Part shown: piece after piece, positions 1 to 5,911 of the stretch
How positions within the stretch are numbered: position 1 is the first letter of the stretch
How the letters are laid out: each line of letters begins with the position of its first letter
Source: Pseudomonadota bacterium
Lineage (GTDB): Bacteria > Pseudomonadota > Alphaproteobacteria > Rhizobiales > Xanthobacteraceae
NCBI GenBank assembly: GCA_023391175.1
Contig: JAEWBL010000026.1
Span: 1-6,568 of the forward strand
Length of the DNA stretch: 6,568 nt
Reading direction: 5' to 3'
Notes under the pieces: model-generated
What the model was told of the DNA's origin: nothing
Databases searched by the model: none
Seen by the model: only the letters and a program-made list of their open reading frames with translations
Made by a program: the position numbers and the translations under genes

Positions 1-995
1 GCGCGGGCCTCAGGGAACCGGAGAAGCCCATCGGCTCCTACCTGTTCTCCGGCCCCACCGGCGTCGGCAAGACGGAAGTGGCCAAGCAGCTCGCCTCGAC
101 CCTCGGCGTGAACCTCCTGCGCTTCGACATGTCGGAGTATATGGAGCGCCACACCGTGAGCCGCCTCATCGGCGCGCCTCCCGGCTATGTGGGGTTCGAT
201 CAGGGCGGCCTCCTGACCGACGGCGTGGACCAGAACCCGCACTGCGTGCTGCTGCTGGACGAGATCGAGAAGGCCCATCCGGACCTCTTCAACATCCTCC
301 TGCAGGTGATGGACCACGGGAAGCTGACCGACCACAACGGCAAGCAGATCGACTTCCGCAACGTGATCCTCATCATGACCACGAATGCGGGCGCCGCCGA
401 CCTTGCCAAGCCGGCCTACGGCTTCACCCGCCAGAAGCGCGAGGGCGACGATTCGGAGGCCATCAGCCGGACTTTCGCGCCCGAGTTCCGCAACCGCCTC
501 GACGCGGTGATCCCGTTCGGCCACCTGCCGACCGAGGTCATCACCCAGGTGGTGGAGAAGTTCGTGCTCCAGCTGGAGGCCCAGCTCGCCGACCGGAACG
601 TCACCATCGAGCTTTCCGACGAGGCGGGTACGTGGCTGGTGGATCGCGGCTACGACGAGCAGATGGGGGCGCGGCCCATGGCCCGCGTCATCCAGGAGTT
701 CATCAAGACTCCGCTTGCGGATCTGGTGCTGTTCGGCGCTCTCAAGAACGGCGGCCACGTCCGCGTGGTGGTGGAGGGCGAGGGCAAGGAATCGAAGCTC
801 GGCTTTGAATTCCCCGAAGGCCCCGTCACCCCCAAGCCGGAGAAGATCGTTCCGGCCCCGGCCAAGCGCCGCAAGCCGGCCGCCAAGTCGAAGGCCAAGC
901 CCACACCCAAGGGCAAGGGCCCGAAGGGTGGACCGGCCGGCGGTTCGGGCCGCTCCGGCAGCCCGGTGCCCAAGCTGCCGCTGGTCAAGGCCTGA
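1..995 (+). CDS. clpA: ATP-dependent Clp protease ATP-binding subunit ClpA, 3' part (5' end outside window)
   Basis: This is the C-terminal 330 residues of ClpA, the Hsp100 unfoldase that feeds substrates, including N-degron proteins delivered by ClpS, into the ClpP peptidase. The reading frame is open from base 3; the start lies upstream. The visible part is the second AAA+ module: Walker A GPTGVGKT (residues 17-24 of the fragment), pore loop GYVG (61-64), Walker B VLLLDE (82-87), a sensor-1 region around TTN, the arginine-finger segment FAPEFRNRLD, and sensor-2 GARPMARVIQ. The ClpP-contacting loop usually carries an IGL/IGF tripeptide; here the equivalent appears to be YGF (bases 417-425). 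After the small AAA+ subdomain the protein continues with a tail of about 57 residues rich in Lys, Pro, Ala and Gly (822-992), absent from E. coli ClpA. The family assignment is firm. The functional meaning of the YGF variant and the tail is not known from the sequence. Confidence 0.97.
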   Translation, partial: AGLREPEKPIGSYLFSGPTGVGKTEVAKQLASTLGVNLLRFDMSEYMERHTVSRLIGAPPGYVGFDQGGLLTDGVDQNPHCVLLLDEIEKAHPDLFNILLQVMDHGKLTDHNGKQIDFRNVILIMTTNAGAADLAKPAYGFTRQKREGDDSEAISRTFAPEFRNRLDAVIPFGHLPTEVITQVVEKFVLQLEAQLADRNVTIELSDEAGTWLVDRGYDEQMGARPMARVIQEFIKTPLADLVLFGALKNGGHVRVVVEGEGKESKLGFEFPEGPVTPKPEKIVPAPAKRRKPAAKSKAKPTPKGKGPKGGPAGGSGRSGSPVPKLPLVKA

Positions 996-1011
996 CGGCT
1001 TCCATCAAAAA

Positions 1012-1041
1012 AAAAGAGGCGGCCCGCGGGCCGCCTCTTTT
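1012..1041. terminator. Bidirectional intrinsic terminator between clpA and crtZ
   Basis: A perfect 30-base palindrome (1012-1041), centred at 1026/1027, can form a 13-bp stem with a CGCG loop. It starts 16 bases after the clpA stop and ends 25 bases before the crtZ stop. On the + strand it ends in four T. On the - strand the run of nine A at 1007-1015 becomes nine U, part in the stem and part after it. It therefore has the form of a rho-independent terminator for both convergent genes, with the stronger U-tract on the crtZ side. Confidence 0.92.
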
Positions 1042-1066
1042 CGTTTCAGGATCAGGATTTGCGCGG

Positions 1067-1573
1067 CTACTCCGCCGCCTCGCCGCCTTTCAGGCTGCCA
1101 CCGTGCAGCTTCTTCAGCTTGGCCTTCAGCGCGGCCGGCGGCGGCGCGTAGATGAAGCCGAAGGAGACACAGCCCTCCTTGCCCTCCACCGCGTGATGCA
1201 GCCGGTGCGCCTGCACGAGGCGCTTGAGGTAGCCGTTGCGCGGCACGTAGCGGAATGGCCAGCGCTGGTGGGTGATGCCGTCGTGGACGAAGAAATAGAG
1301 GAAGCCATAGACGGTCATCCCCACGCCCACCCACAGCAGCGGCCCGCCATTGCGATAGAAATAGATGAGCAGGATGGCGATGCCGGCGAACACGACGGCG
1401 TAGAGGTCGTTGCGCTCGAACACGCCTTCACGCGGCTCGTGGTGGGATTTGTGCCAGCCCCAACCCCAGCCGTGCATCACATATTTATGCGCCGCCCACG
1501 CCACGCCCTCCATGGCGGCGACGGTGAGGAGCACGATCGACGTGTTGACGAGGAAGGCGAGCGCGTTCGACAT
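1067..1573 (-). CDS. crtZ: CrtZ-type beta-carotene hydroxylase
   Basis: A 168-residue membrane di-iron hydroxylase of the fatty acid hydroxylase superfamily. CrtZ enzymes add hydroxyl groups to the beta-ionone rings of beta-carotene, giving cryptoxanthin and then zeaxanthin. All histidine boxes of the family are visible: HKYVMH (29-34), HKSHH (41-45), HDGITH (97-102) and HRLHH (123-127). The CrtZ-typical stretches HGWGWGWHKSHHEP and HQRWPFRYVP are also present. Hydrophobic segments near residues 4-22, 58-72 and 80-96 fit an inner-membrane protein. The frame stays open upstream to 1645, but ATG at 1573 is chosen because GGAG lies 4 bases before it and CrtZ proteins start here. No other carotenoid gene is nearby, so it stands apart from any crt cluster. 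It ends in a Lys-rich, Gly-containing tail. A related non-carotenoid sterol or fatty acid hydroxylase is less likely given how closely the motifs match CrtZ. Confidence 0.93.
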   Translation of the reverse strand: MSNALAFLVNTSIVLLTVAAMEGVAWAAHKYVMHGWGWGWHKSHHEPREGVFERNDLYAVVFAGIAILLIYFYRNGGPLLWVGVGMTVYGFLYFFVHDGITHQRWPFRYVPRNGYLKRLVQAHRLHHAVEGKEGCVSFGFIYAPPPAALKAKLKKLHGGSLKGGEAAE

Positions 1574-1719
1574 GGTTCTCCATCCGCTGCGGCAGAACGG
1601 GATATGCCCGGGGCTGCCGCGGGCCTCGTCCTTATACAGCATCACCCGCCGCGTGGCGCACTGTGCAAGATCAACTCGTTGCCCTGCGCCCGCCCGGGTC
1701 CCCCGCCCCGGAGCCGACC

Positions 1720-2100
1720 ATGACCATCGATCGCAAGAAGACCTTCTCGCCGGAAGAGGTCGCCGCCCACCTCGCCGCCGAGCTGCCCCACTGGCGCTAC
1801 GAGGACGGCTGGATCAAGCGCACCTACAAGACCAACAGCTGGAAGGGCACGCTGATGGTCATCAACACGGTCGGCCATCTGGCCGAGGCGGCCTGGCACC
1901 ACCCCGATCTCACCGCCTCCTACGCCTGGGTGGAGGTGCGGCTGCAGTCCCACGACACCAAGGGCATTACCGTCCGCGATCTCGCGCTGGCGAAGAAGAT
2001 CGAGGAGGTGGTGCAGTGGCAGCCCGGCGCGGCAGAAGATGCGCCGCTTGAGGGCACGCCGCAGCACGATCTGCGCTTTTCCTACATCAAGTACGATTGA
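1720..2100 (+). CDS. Pterin-4a-carbinolamine dehydratase (PCD/PhhB family)
   Basis: A 126-residue protein of the PCD/DCoH family, which dehydrates 4a-hydroxy-tetrahydropterins to the quinonoid dihydropterin. The family signature is complete: E56-x3-HHP (60-62), an aromatic residue after five positions (Y68), then H78 and, after eight residues, D87. The start is ATG at 1720, with GGAG at 1710-1713 six bases upstream; the longer in-frame start at 1663 would add a proline-rich piece with no family likeness. The core ends near residue 102, followed by a tail of about 24 residues ending FSYIKYD, longer than in the roughly 100-residue classical enzymes. No phenylalanine hydroxylase gene adjoins it. 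Because methanopterin-related genes follow at 3208-6490, a role in H4MPT rather than biopterin metabolism is possible. That is inference from context, so I give no gene symbol. Confidence 0.9.
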   Translation: MTIDRKKTFSPEEVAAHLAAELPHWRYEDGWIKRTYKTNSWKGTLMVINTVGHLAEAAWHHPDLTASYAWVEVRLQSHDTKGITVRDLALAKKIEEVVQWQPGAAEDAPLEGTPQHDLRFSYIKYD

Positions 2101-2132
2101 TCCCGGCGCGCTCCTTGCTTCGTCGAGGGGAT

Positions 2133-2137
2133 GGAGG
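2133..2137 (+). promoter_or_regulatory. Ribosome binding site that decides the start of the ArgD-like gene
   Basis: GGAGG lies five bases before the GTG at 2143, an ideal Shine-Dalgarno spacing. The alternative in-frame ATG at 2131 would have its only purine-rich stretch (GAGGGG, 2125-2130) directly abutting it, which is too close. GTG at 2143 is therefore preferred over ATG at 2131. Confidence 0.65.
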
Positions 2138-2142
2138 AGCGA

Positions 2143-3201
2143 GTGTCCGCAATCGCCCCAGACGCTGACGGCATCGAAGCACCGGCCGACGACGCGGCCT
2201 CCGTTGCGACGCCGGTGCTCGATTTCTCGGGCGCTGTCCGCTTCGATCCCGCGCGAGTGATCGCGGCAGAGGTGGAAGACGCGGATGGCGCTCCCGCCTC
2301 CGCCAGATGTGCTGCCCTCCTGACGGACCATTCCTTCGGCGATGTGGCCCGCTTCTTTGCCGATCGTGCGACGGCATGGCGTGTCGCGGTCGAGACGATC
2401 CGCGCCCACCATCGCACGGCGGGACGGCCCAAGCGGCGGGAGATCATCGTCGTCTCCGACGATCCGCGTCTTTCCCCCGCGCTCGCGCAAGATGCGGGCG
2501 TGCGGCGCATCCCCGAGGACGAAGCGGCCATCGAGGCCGCCATGGGGCCGAACGTGGCGGCGCTTCTGCTCGCGCCCGCCTCCATCGATGCCGGCCTGCG
2601 CTTTCTGCCGGGCTCCATCCTCGCCACCGCGCGTCAGATGGCGGATGAGTATGGCGTAGTGCTCCTGTTCGACGAGACAGATGGGGGCCTCGGGCGCACG
2701 GGCATGGCTTTCGCCCACGAGTGGCGCGGCGTGGCGCCGGACCTGATGGTGATCGACGATCTGCCGGGTGGGGCCGAAGGTGGGCAGGGGGCTTCGGCAC
2801 TGGTGCTCGGCACGCGTCTCGCCCGCAGCCTGCCCTCCGGCCTGTCGCTGCTGGACGAGGAAGCAGCCGCCGGCCTGCTGTCTGTTCTCTCGGCCGCCTT
2901 CGCTCCAGGCTTTGGGACGCGCGTGCAGGAACTGGGATGGAAACTGGAGGACCGGCTCGCCACCCTGCGCTGGCGCCGGCCGGACCTGTTCACGGATACA
3001 GCGGGCACCGGCCTCGTTCAGGGGCTTATGTGCGCAGGACCGGCCGAACCTCTGGCGGAGGCTTTGGCCGGGCAGGGGCTTCTCGCGCGGCCGCTCGGCA
3101 ACGTGCTCGCGATACTGCCGCCGCTAACCGCCTCCGAGGCGGAGATTGAAGCGGCGGGGGACATTCTGGATGCAGTGGTGGCGGCGATCCCGCCCGCCTG
3201 A
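2143..3201 (+). CDS. Degenerate class III aminotransferase-fold protein (ArgD-like), probable pseudoenzyme
   Basis: An intact frame of 352 residues from GTG at 2143 (356 from ATG at 2131). The centre is clearly class III aminotransferase, close to acetylornithine aminotransferase: YGVVLLFDETDGGLGRTG followed by a segment ending GVAPDL. The C-terminal third also follows ArgD in outline (a GTGL stretch, GQGLLARPLGNVLAILPP, and a terminal helix). The catalytic features are lost. The residue aligned with the PLP-binding lysine (AKALGGG in ArgD) is aspartate in DDLPGG (codon 2758-2760). The DEVQ motif reads DETD, and the NSGTEA phosphate-binding motif reads ADRATA. The EPIQGEGG and GSTYGGNP motifs are not recognisable. 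It is shorter than the usual 390-400 residues because the N-terminal part is reduced. No stop or frameshift interrupts it, so it looks maintained as a non-catalytic homologue. It follows the PCD gene by 42 bases, probably co-transcribed. Its function is unknown. Confidence 0.8.
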   Translation: MSAIAPDADGIEAPADDAASVATPVLDFSGAVRFDPARVIAAEVEDADGAPASARCAALLTDHSFGDVARFFADRATAWRVAVETIRAHHRTAGRPKRREIIVVSDDPRLSPALAQDAGVRRIPEDEAAIEAAMGPNVAALLLAPASIDAGLRFLPGSILATARQMADEYGVVLLFDETDGGLGRTGMAFAHEWRGVAPDLMVIDDLPGGAEGGQGASALVLGTRLARSLPSGLSLLDEEAAAGLLSVLSAAFAPGFGTRVQELGWKLEDRLATLRWRRPDLFTDTAGTGLVQGLMCAGPAEPLAEALAGQGLLARPLGNVLAILPPLTASEAEIEAAGDILDAVVAAIPPA

Positions 3202-3216
3202 CCGGCCTCAGGCGGG
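3193..3216. terminator. Hairpin holding both convergent stop codons
   Basis: An inverted repeat with perfect 9-base arms, CCCGCCTGA (3193-3201) and TCAGGCGGG (3208-3216), is separated by a 6-base loop CCGGCC. The TGA of the ArgD-like gene is the end of the left arm. The stop of mfnB on the - strand is the start of the right arm, so both genes end inside the same stem. There is no U-tract on either side, so it may be a weak or factor-assisted terminator or a 3'-end stabilising stem. The structure is seen directly; the function is inferred. Confidence 0.5.
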
Positions 3217-3927
3217 GATGCGCCCCGCCAGCGTTTCGCGCACGGCGGACAGACGCGCCGGATCGAGGGCACTGGTCCGCCCCTCAGCGCACAGCGCGCC
3301 GCGGAAACCCAGATAATGCGGCCGCAGCGCCGCCAGCGGCGGGATATCCGCCATCTTCAGCGATCCGGCGAGGCCGGTCAGCAGTCCGTCCGAGCGCGCG
3401 AGCGAGACAAAGCGCGCGAGGGGTTCCGCCGGCAGGTGTGAGAGCAGCCCGCCCGCCGCCTTGTCCGCCGTGTCCAGCATCACCCCGTGGAAACCGGCGG
3501 CGGCGAAGAGCGGCACGGTCGCGAGGTCCGGCGCCTGATCGGCGAAGAGCACGGCGATCAGCCGCGTCTCGCGGGCGAGCGGCCGGAGCGCTTCGAGCAC
3601 CGGCGGAAGGTCCGCGCCATCGCCGAGGGCAAAGCCGATCTTCACCAGCGGCACGCCGGCGGCTGCGGTGCGTTCGGCTGCGGCGCGCAGCAGGTCCGGC
3701 TCCAGTGGGTGATCGCCGACCGTGGCGCTGAGGCTGCCGGGTGCGCCGGCCGCGCGCCACAGGGCGACGGCCTCGGCGAGCGCTTCCGGCGCCCAGGCGC
3801 CCAGCGCGCCCTCGAAGGGGTTCTTGAGGTCCACAATATCGACGTCGGCGGCGAGCGCCGTGCGCATCTCATCGAGGGTCGCCACGGACGCGAGGAGGCC
3901 CGGACGGGTCGGAACGTGCGCCGTCAT
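3208..3927 (-). CDS. mfnB: (5-formylfuran-3-yl)methyl phosphate synthase MfnB (DUF556)
   Basis: A 239-residue TIM-barrel protein of the MfnB family. The archaeal enzyme condenses two glyceraldehyde 3-phosphate molecules into 4-(hydroxymethyl)-2-furancarboxaldehyde phosphate, the furan precursor of methanofuran; in methylotrophic bacteria the product would be methylofuran. The family marks are present in order: LLASV (11-15), IVDLKNPFEGALGA (31-44) with the Schiff-base lysine at K35, SATVGDHP (67-74), LVKIGF (94-99), VMLDTADK (149-156) with D152 and K156 matching the active-site Asp and Lys region, LAGSLK (186-191) and LGFRGALC (206-213). The start at ATG 3927 overlaps the stop of the preceding gene as ATGA; the frame is open further upstream, but that part overlaps the DUF447 gene. 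It is the last gene of the - strand operon in view. The match is strong, and the substrate is inferred from the family. Confidence 0.93.
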   Translation of the reverse strand: MTAHVPTRPGLLASVATLDEMRTALAADVDIVDLKNPFEGALGAWAPEALAEAVALWRAAGAPGSLSATVGDHPLEPDLLRAAAERTAAAGVPLVKIGFALGDGADLPPVLEALRPLARETRLIAVLFADQAPDLATVPLFAAAGFHGVMLDTADKAAGGLLSHLPAEPLARFVSLARSDGLLTGLAGSLKMADIPPLAALRPHYLGFRGALCAEGRTSALDPARLSAVRETLAGRIPA

Positions 3928-4493
3928 GAGGCGGCCCGCGCCCGGTGGTCGGCGATGGTCTCGCACAGCCAGTCCCACGCCTCCCGCTCGGCCGGGCCGG
4001 CGGTCTTGTCGATGGCGATGGAGAGATAGTTCATTTCCCGGTCCACCCTGTCGGGGTCCATCATGTGCAACCGCGAGACGAGGATGGCGCCTTCCAGCAC
4101 CGCCGCCACGGCCCGGTTCAGGCCGAGGAAGGGGGCGTGCGTTTCGCGGTGGATGGTGCGGCAGAAGAAACGGGGTCGGGTCGGGTCGTCCTCCATGCGC
4201 ACCACCTCCACCTCGTCATGGGCGAGGCAGTCGGCGAGGCGCGCGGCGCCCTTGAGAAGGGTGGCCGGCACGGTGGGCCAGGAACGGTGCCGGCCGGTTA
4301 TACAGCCGGCGAAGATGCGGGCGTCGTCCGAGAAGTTCACCACGCAGCTCTTCGCCGCTGCCAGATTGTCCAGCGTGCGGGAGGGGCGGAAGGGCTGGAG
4401 CAGATAGCCGCCTTCCACCACGCTCGCGCCCATGGGGGCGATATGCGGCTCCCCGGCGGCCGAGACGGTGGTGACGATGGTCTCCCGGATCAC
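3924..4493 (-). CDS. DUF447 family protein (FMN-binding split-barrel fold), archaeal-like H4MPT-cluster gene
   Basis: A 189-residue protein of the DUF447 family, found in methanogens and in the H4MPT gene clusters of methylotrophic bacteria. It is predicted to adopt the FMN-binding split-barrel fold. Its biochemical step is not established as far as I know, so a role in methanopterin or methylofuran cofactor synthesis is inferred from context. The recognisable family features are ETIVTTV near the N-terminus, HIAPMGASV (17-25), SRTLDNL, a CVVNFSDDARIF stretch, and a helical C-terminal part with FLGLNRAVAAVLEGAI. The start is GTG at 4493, whose last bases overlap the TGA of the upstream gene (GTGA). 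The frame is open upstream to 5222, but the part above 4493 lies over the dihydropteroate-synthase-like gene and has no family likeness. Translation probably depends on coupling, as no clear Shine-Dalgarno sequence precedes the GTG. Confidence 0.87.
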   Translation of the reverse strand: MIRETIVTTVSAAGEPHIAPMGASVVEGGYLLQPFRPSRTLDNLAAAKSCVVNFSDDARIFAGCITGRHRSWPTVPATLLKGAARLADCLAHDEVEVVRMEDDPTRPRFFCRTIHRETHAPFLGLNRAVAAVLEGAILVSRLHMMDPDRVDREMNYLSIAIDKTAGPAEREAWDWLCETIADHRARAAS

Positions 4494-5908
4494 GCGCTTT
4501 CGCCTTTCTTCTTCGATGAAAGCGTCGAGCCCGCTTCCTTGAATGTCAACCGATGCGCCTCCTCGGCGCTCCCGCCGGTCTCGCCCGCGACACCCCACTT
4601 CAGCGGTTCGTCCTGCGCATAGCGCTTGCCGAGATGGTGCGCGATCTCCGCCCGCGCCGTCTCGACGCCGAGATAGAAGGCGTGGGCGCCATCGTCCTCC
4701 ACCTTGAGGTGGGGGAAGAGGGCGAAGGGGTCGGAGGCCACATGGTGACCGTCGCGGTTGTAGACGTGGATTCCCTGTTCCGTCACCTCGATGCGGAAAT
4801 TGCGGTCGGCCACTGTCGAGGCCAGCCGCGCCACCTCGTCGGGGGTGGTGGAAAAGGGCCGCCGGTCGCGCAGCGCCATCAGCCCGCCGCCGAAGCCCTG
4901 CGGCAGGGCACCGGCCTCGCGCGCGGCATAATATTCCCGCCGCGCCCGGTCGAACTCGCGCACCGCAGTGCGGCAATGGGGGCTCACCTGCACCGCGAGC
5001 ACGGCATTCAGCCGCAGCTCGGAGATGATGCCCATCAGCAGCGCGTTCATGCCGGTGGTGTCGGCGTCCGTCAGCTCGGTGACATTGCCGATGCCCATCA
5101 GGATGGGAATCTCCGGCTTCAGCCGCCGCAACTCCGCATAGCGCACCAGCGATGCCGTGAAGCCGAGATGGATGGGGTCCAGAATCGGATCGGCGAGGAA
5201 GGGCCGCCCTGCCGCCTCGCACGCCTCAATGGCGCGGATGAGAGACGAAAGGTCTCCGGCCTGCGCCGGCACCAGCACCGGCACGGCCGGGCCTTCATCG
5301 GCGATGGCGAGGTTGGTTTCGTTGAGGCTGAGCAGATAGTCCGCCCCTGCGCGGGTGCCGCGGCGCAGCTCTTCCGGATCGAAGCTGTCCACGCTCACCT
5401 TGAAGCCCTCGGCCTTGAGGGCGGCGATGGCCTCCTCCAGATGCGGGAAGGGCTGGTCGGGCAGGGCACCGAGGTCGATCACGTCCGCGCCCTCGCCACC
5501 GAGGAAGCGGGCGCGCTCCAGAAGCTGGGGGATGGACAGCCGCGTCGCATCCACGATCTCGGCGAACAGCATCACATCGTGGCGGTCTAGCGATACCTTT
5601 CGCCCCTTGCCGCGGCCGAAATAGGCGGGGAGGTCCGCCGCCTCGTCCGGCCCGCGCTCGAACGGCAGGCCGAAGCGCGCAGCGAGGCGCTCCAAGTCGC
5701 CCCGGAAACGGCCGGGCATCAGCACCTTGTCCGTGCCCTCGGGCAGCTTGAGACGGCGCTCGACGATCTCTGCCGTCATCAACGCCGCGACCTTCACCCC
5801 GATGTTCACCACCACCGGATCAAGCGTGCCGTCCGCCAGTTCCTCCGCGATGCGGCGGATGCGCGGCTCCGCCAGCGAGCCGGTGACGAGGGCGACGCGC
5901 TCGGCCAT
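4490..5908 (-). CDS. Dihydropteroate synthase-like protein of the archaeal/methylotroph type (DUF6513)
   Basis: A 472-residue protein of the dihydropteroate-synthase-related family shared by methanogens and H4MPT-using bacteria. It is thought to act where the pterin is joined to the arylamine unit of methanopterin; the exact reaction in bacteria is inferred. Residues 1-100 form the family-specific N-terminal domain (VALVTGSLAEPRIRRI, then VNIGVKVAALMT). Residues from about 110 to 345 form the pteroate-synthase-like TIM barrel: ADVIDLG (141-147), KVSVDSFDPEEL (170-181), SLNETN (194-199), LADPILDPIHLGF (238-250) and MGIGNVTELTDADTTG (271-286). A C-terminal domain (about 370-440) follows, possibly DUF4346. 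It is much longer than folate-pathway FolP (about 280 residues) and lacks its classical signatures, so it is not the housekeeping enzyme. ATG at 5908 sits three bases after the previous stop (TGAgccATG) with no clear ribosome site, again suggesting coupling. Confidence 0.9.
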   Translation of the reverse strand: MAERVALVTGSLAEPRIRRIAEELADGTLDPVVVNIGVKVAALMTAEIVERRLKLPEGTDKVLMPGRFRGDLERLAARFGLPFERGPDEAADLPAYFGRGKGRKVSLDRHDVMLFAEIVDATRLSIPQLLERARFLGGEGADVIDLGALPDQPFPHLEEAIAALKAEGFKVSVDSFDPEELRRGTRAGADYLLSLNETNLAIADEGPAVPVLVPAQAGDLSSLIRAIEACEAAGRPFLADPILDPIHLGFTASLVRYAELRRLKPEIPILMGIGNVTELTDADTTGMNALLMGIISELRLNAVLAVQVSPHCRTAVREFDRARREYYAAREAGALPQGFGGGLMALRDRRPFSTTPDEVARLASTVADRNFRIEVTEQGIHVYNRDGHHVASDPFALFPHLKVEDDGAHAFYLGVETARAEIAHHLGKRYAQDEPLKWGVAGETGGSAEEAHRLTFKEAGSTLSSKKKGESA

Positions 5909-5911
5909 GGC

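Noticed and set aside
1631..1668. Possible crtZ promoter: TATAAG on the - strand (1631-1636) and TTGCAC (1663-1668)
   Set aside because: The spacing between the two boxes is 26 bases, too long for a sigma-70 promoter, and no good -35 box lies at 16-18 bases. The TATAAG alone is not enough to list.
1103..1723. A 206-codon + strand open frame opposite crtZ
   Set aside because: Antisense to crtZ, whose histidine boxes are all intact; the frame shows no domain.
1642..2718. A 358-codon - strand open frame opposite the PCD and ArgD-like genes
   Set aside because: It is antisense to two genes with clear family motifs, has Arg/Gly/His-rich composition typical of high-GC shadow frames, and no recognisable domain.
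2143..3201. Calling the ArgD-like gene argD or the methanofuran aminotransferase mfnC
   Set aside because: The PLP lysine and phosphate-binding motifs are missing, and MfnC belongs to a different aminotransferase class; a catalytic name is not supported.
4289..4312. CCGGC repeats around a TGTATAA stretch inside the DUF447 gene
   Set aside because: Short GC-rich inverted arms arise easily at this base composition, and the stretch is coding; no evidence for a site.
4494..5222. Extension of the DUF447 frame upstream, giving a 432-residue protein
   Set aside because: The extra part lies over the well-matched pteroate-synthase-like gene, is Arg-rich low-information sequence, and the DUF447 family begins at about the GTG at 4493.
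4553..5590. A 345-codon + strand open frame
   Set aside because: Antisense shadow of the pteroate-synthase-like gene; His/Gly/Arg-rich, with no family motif.
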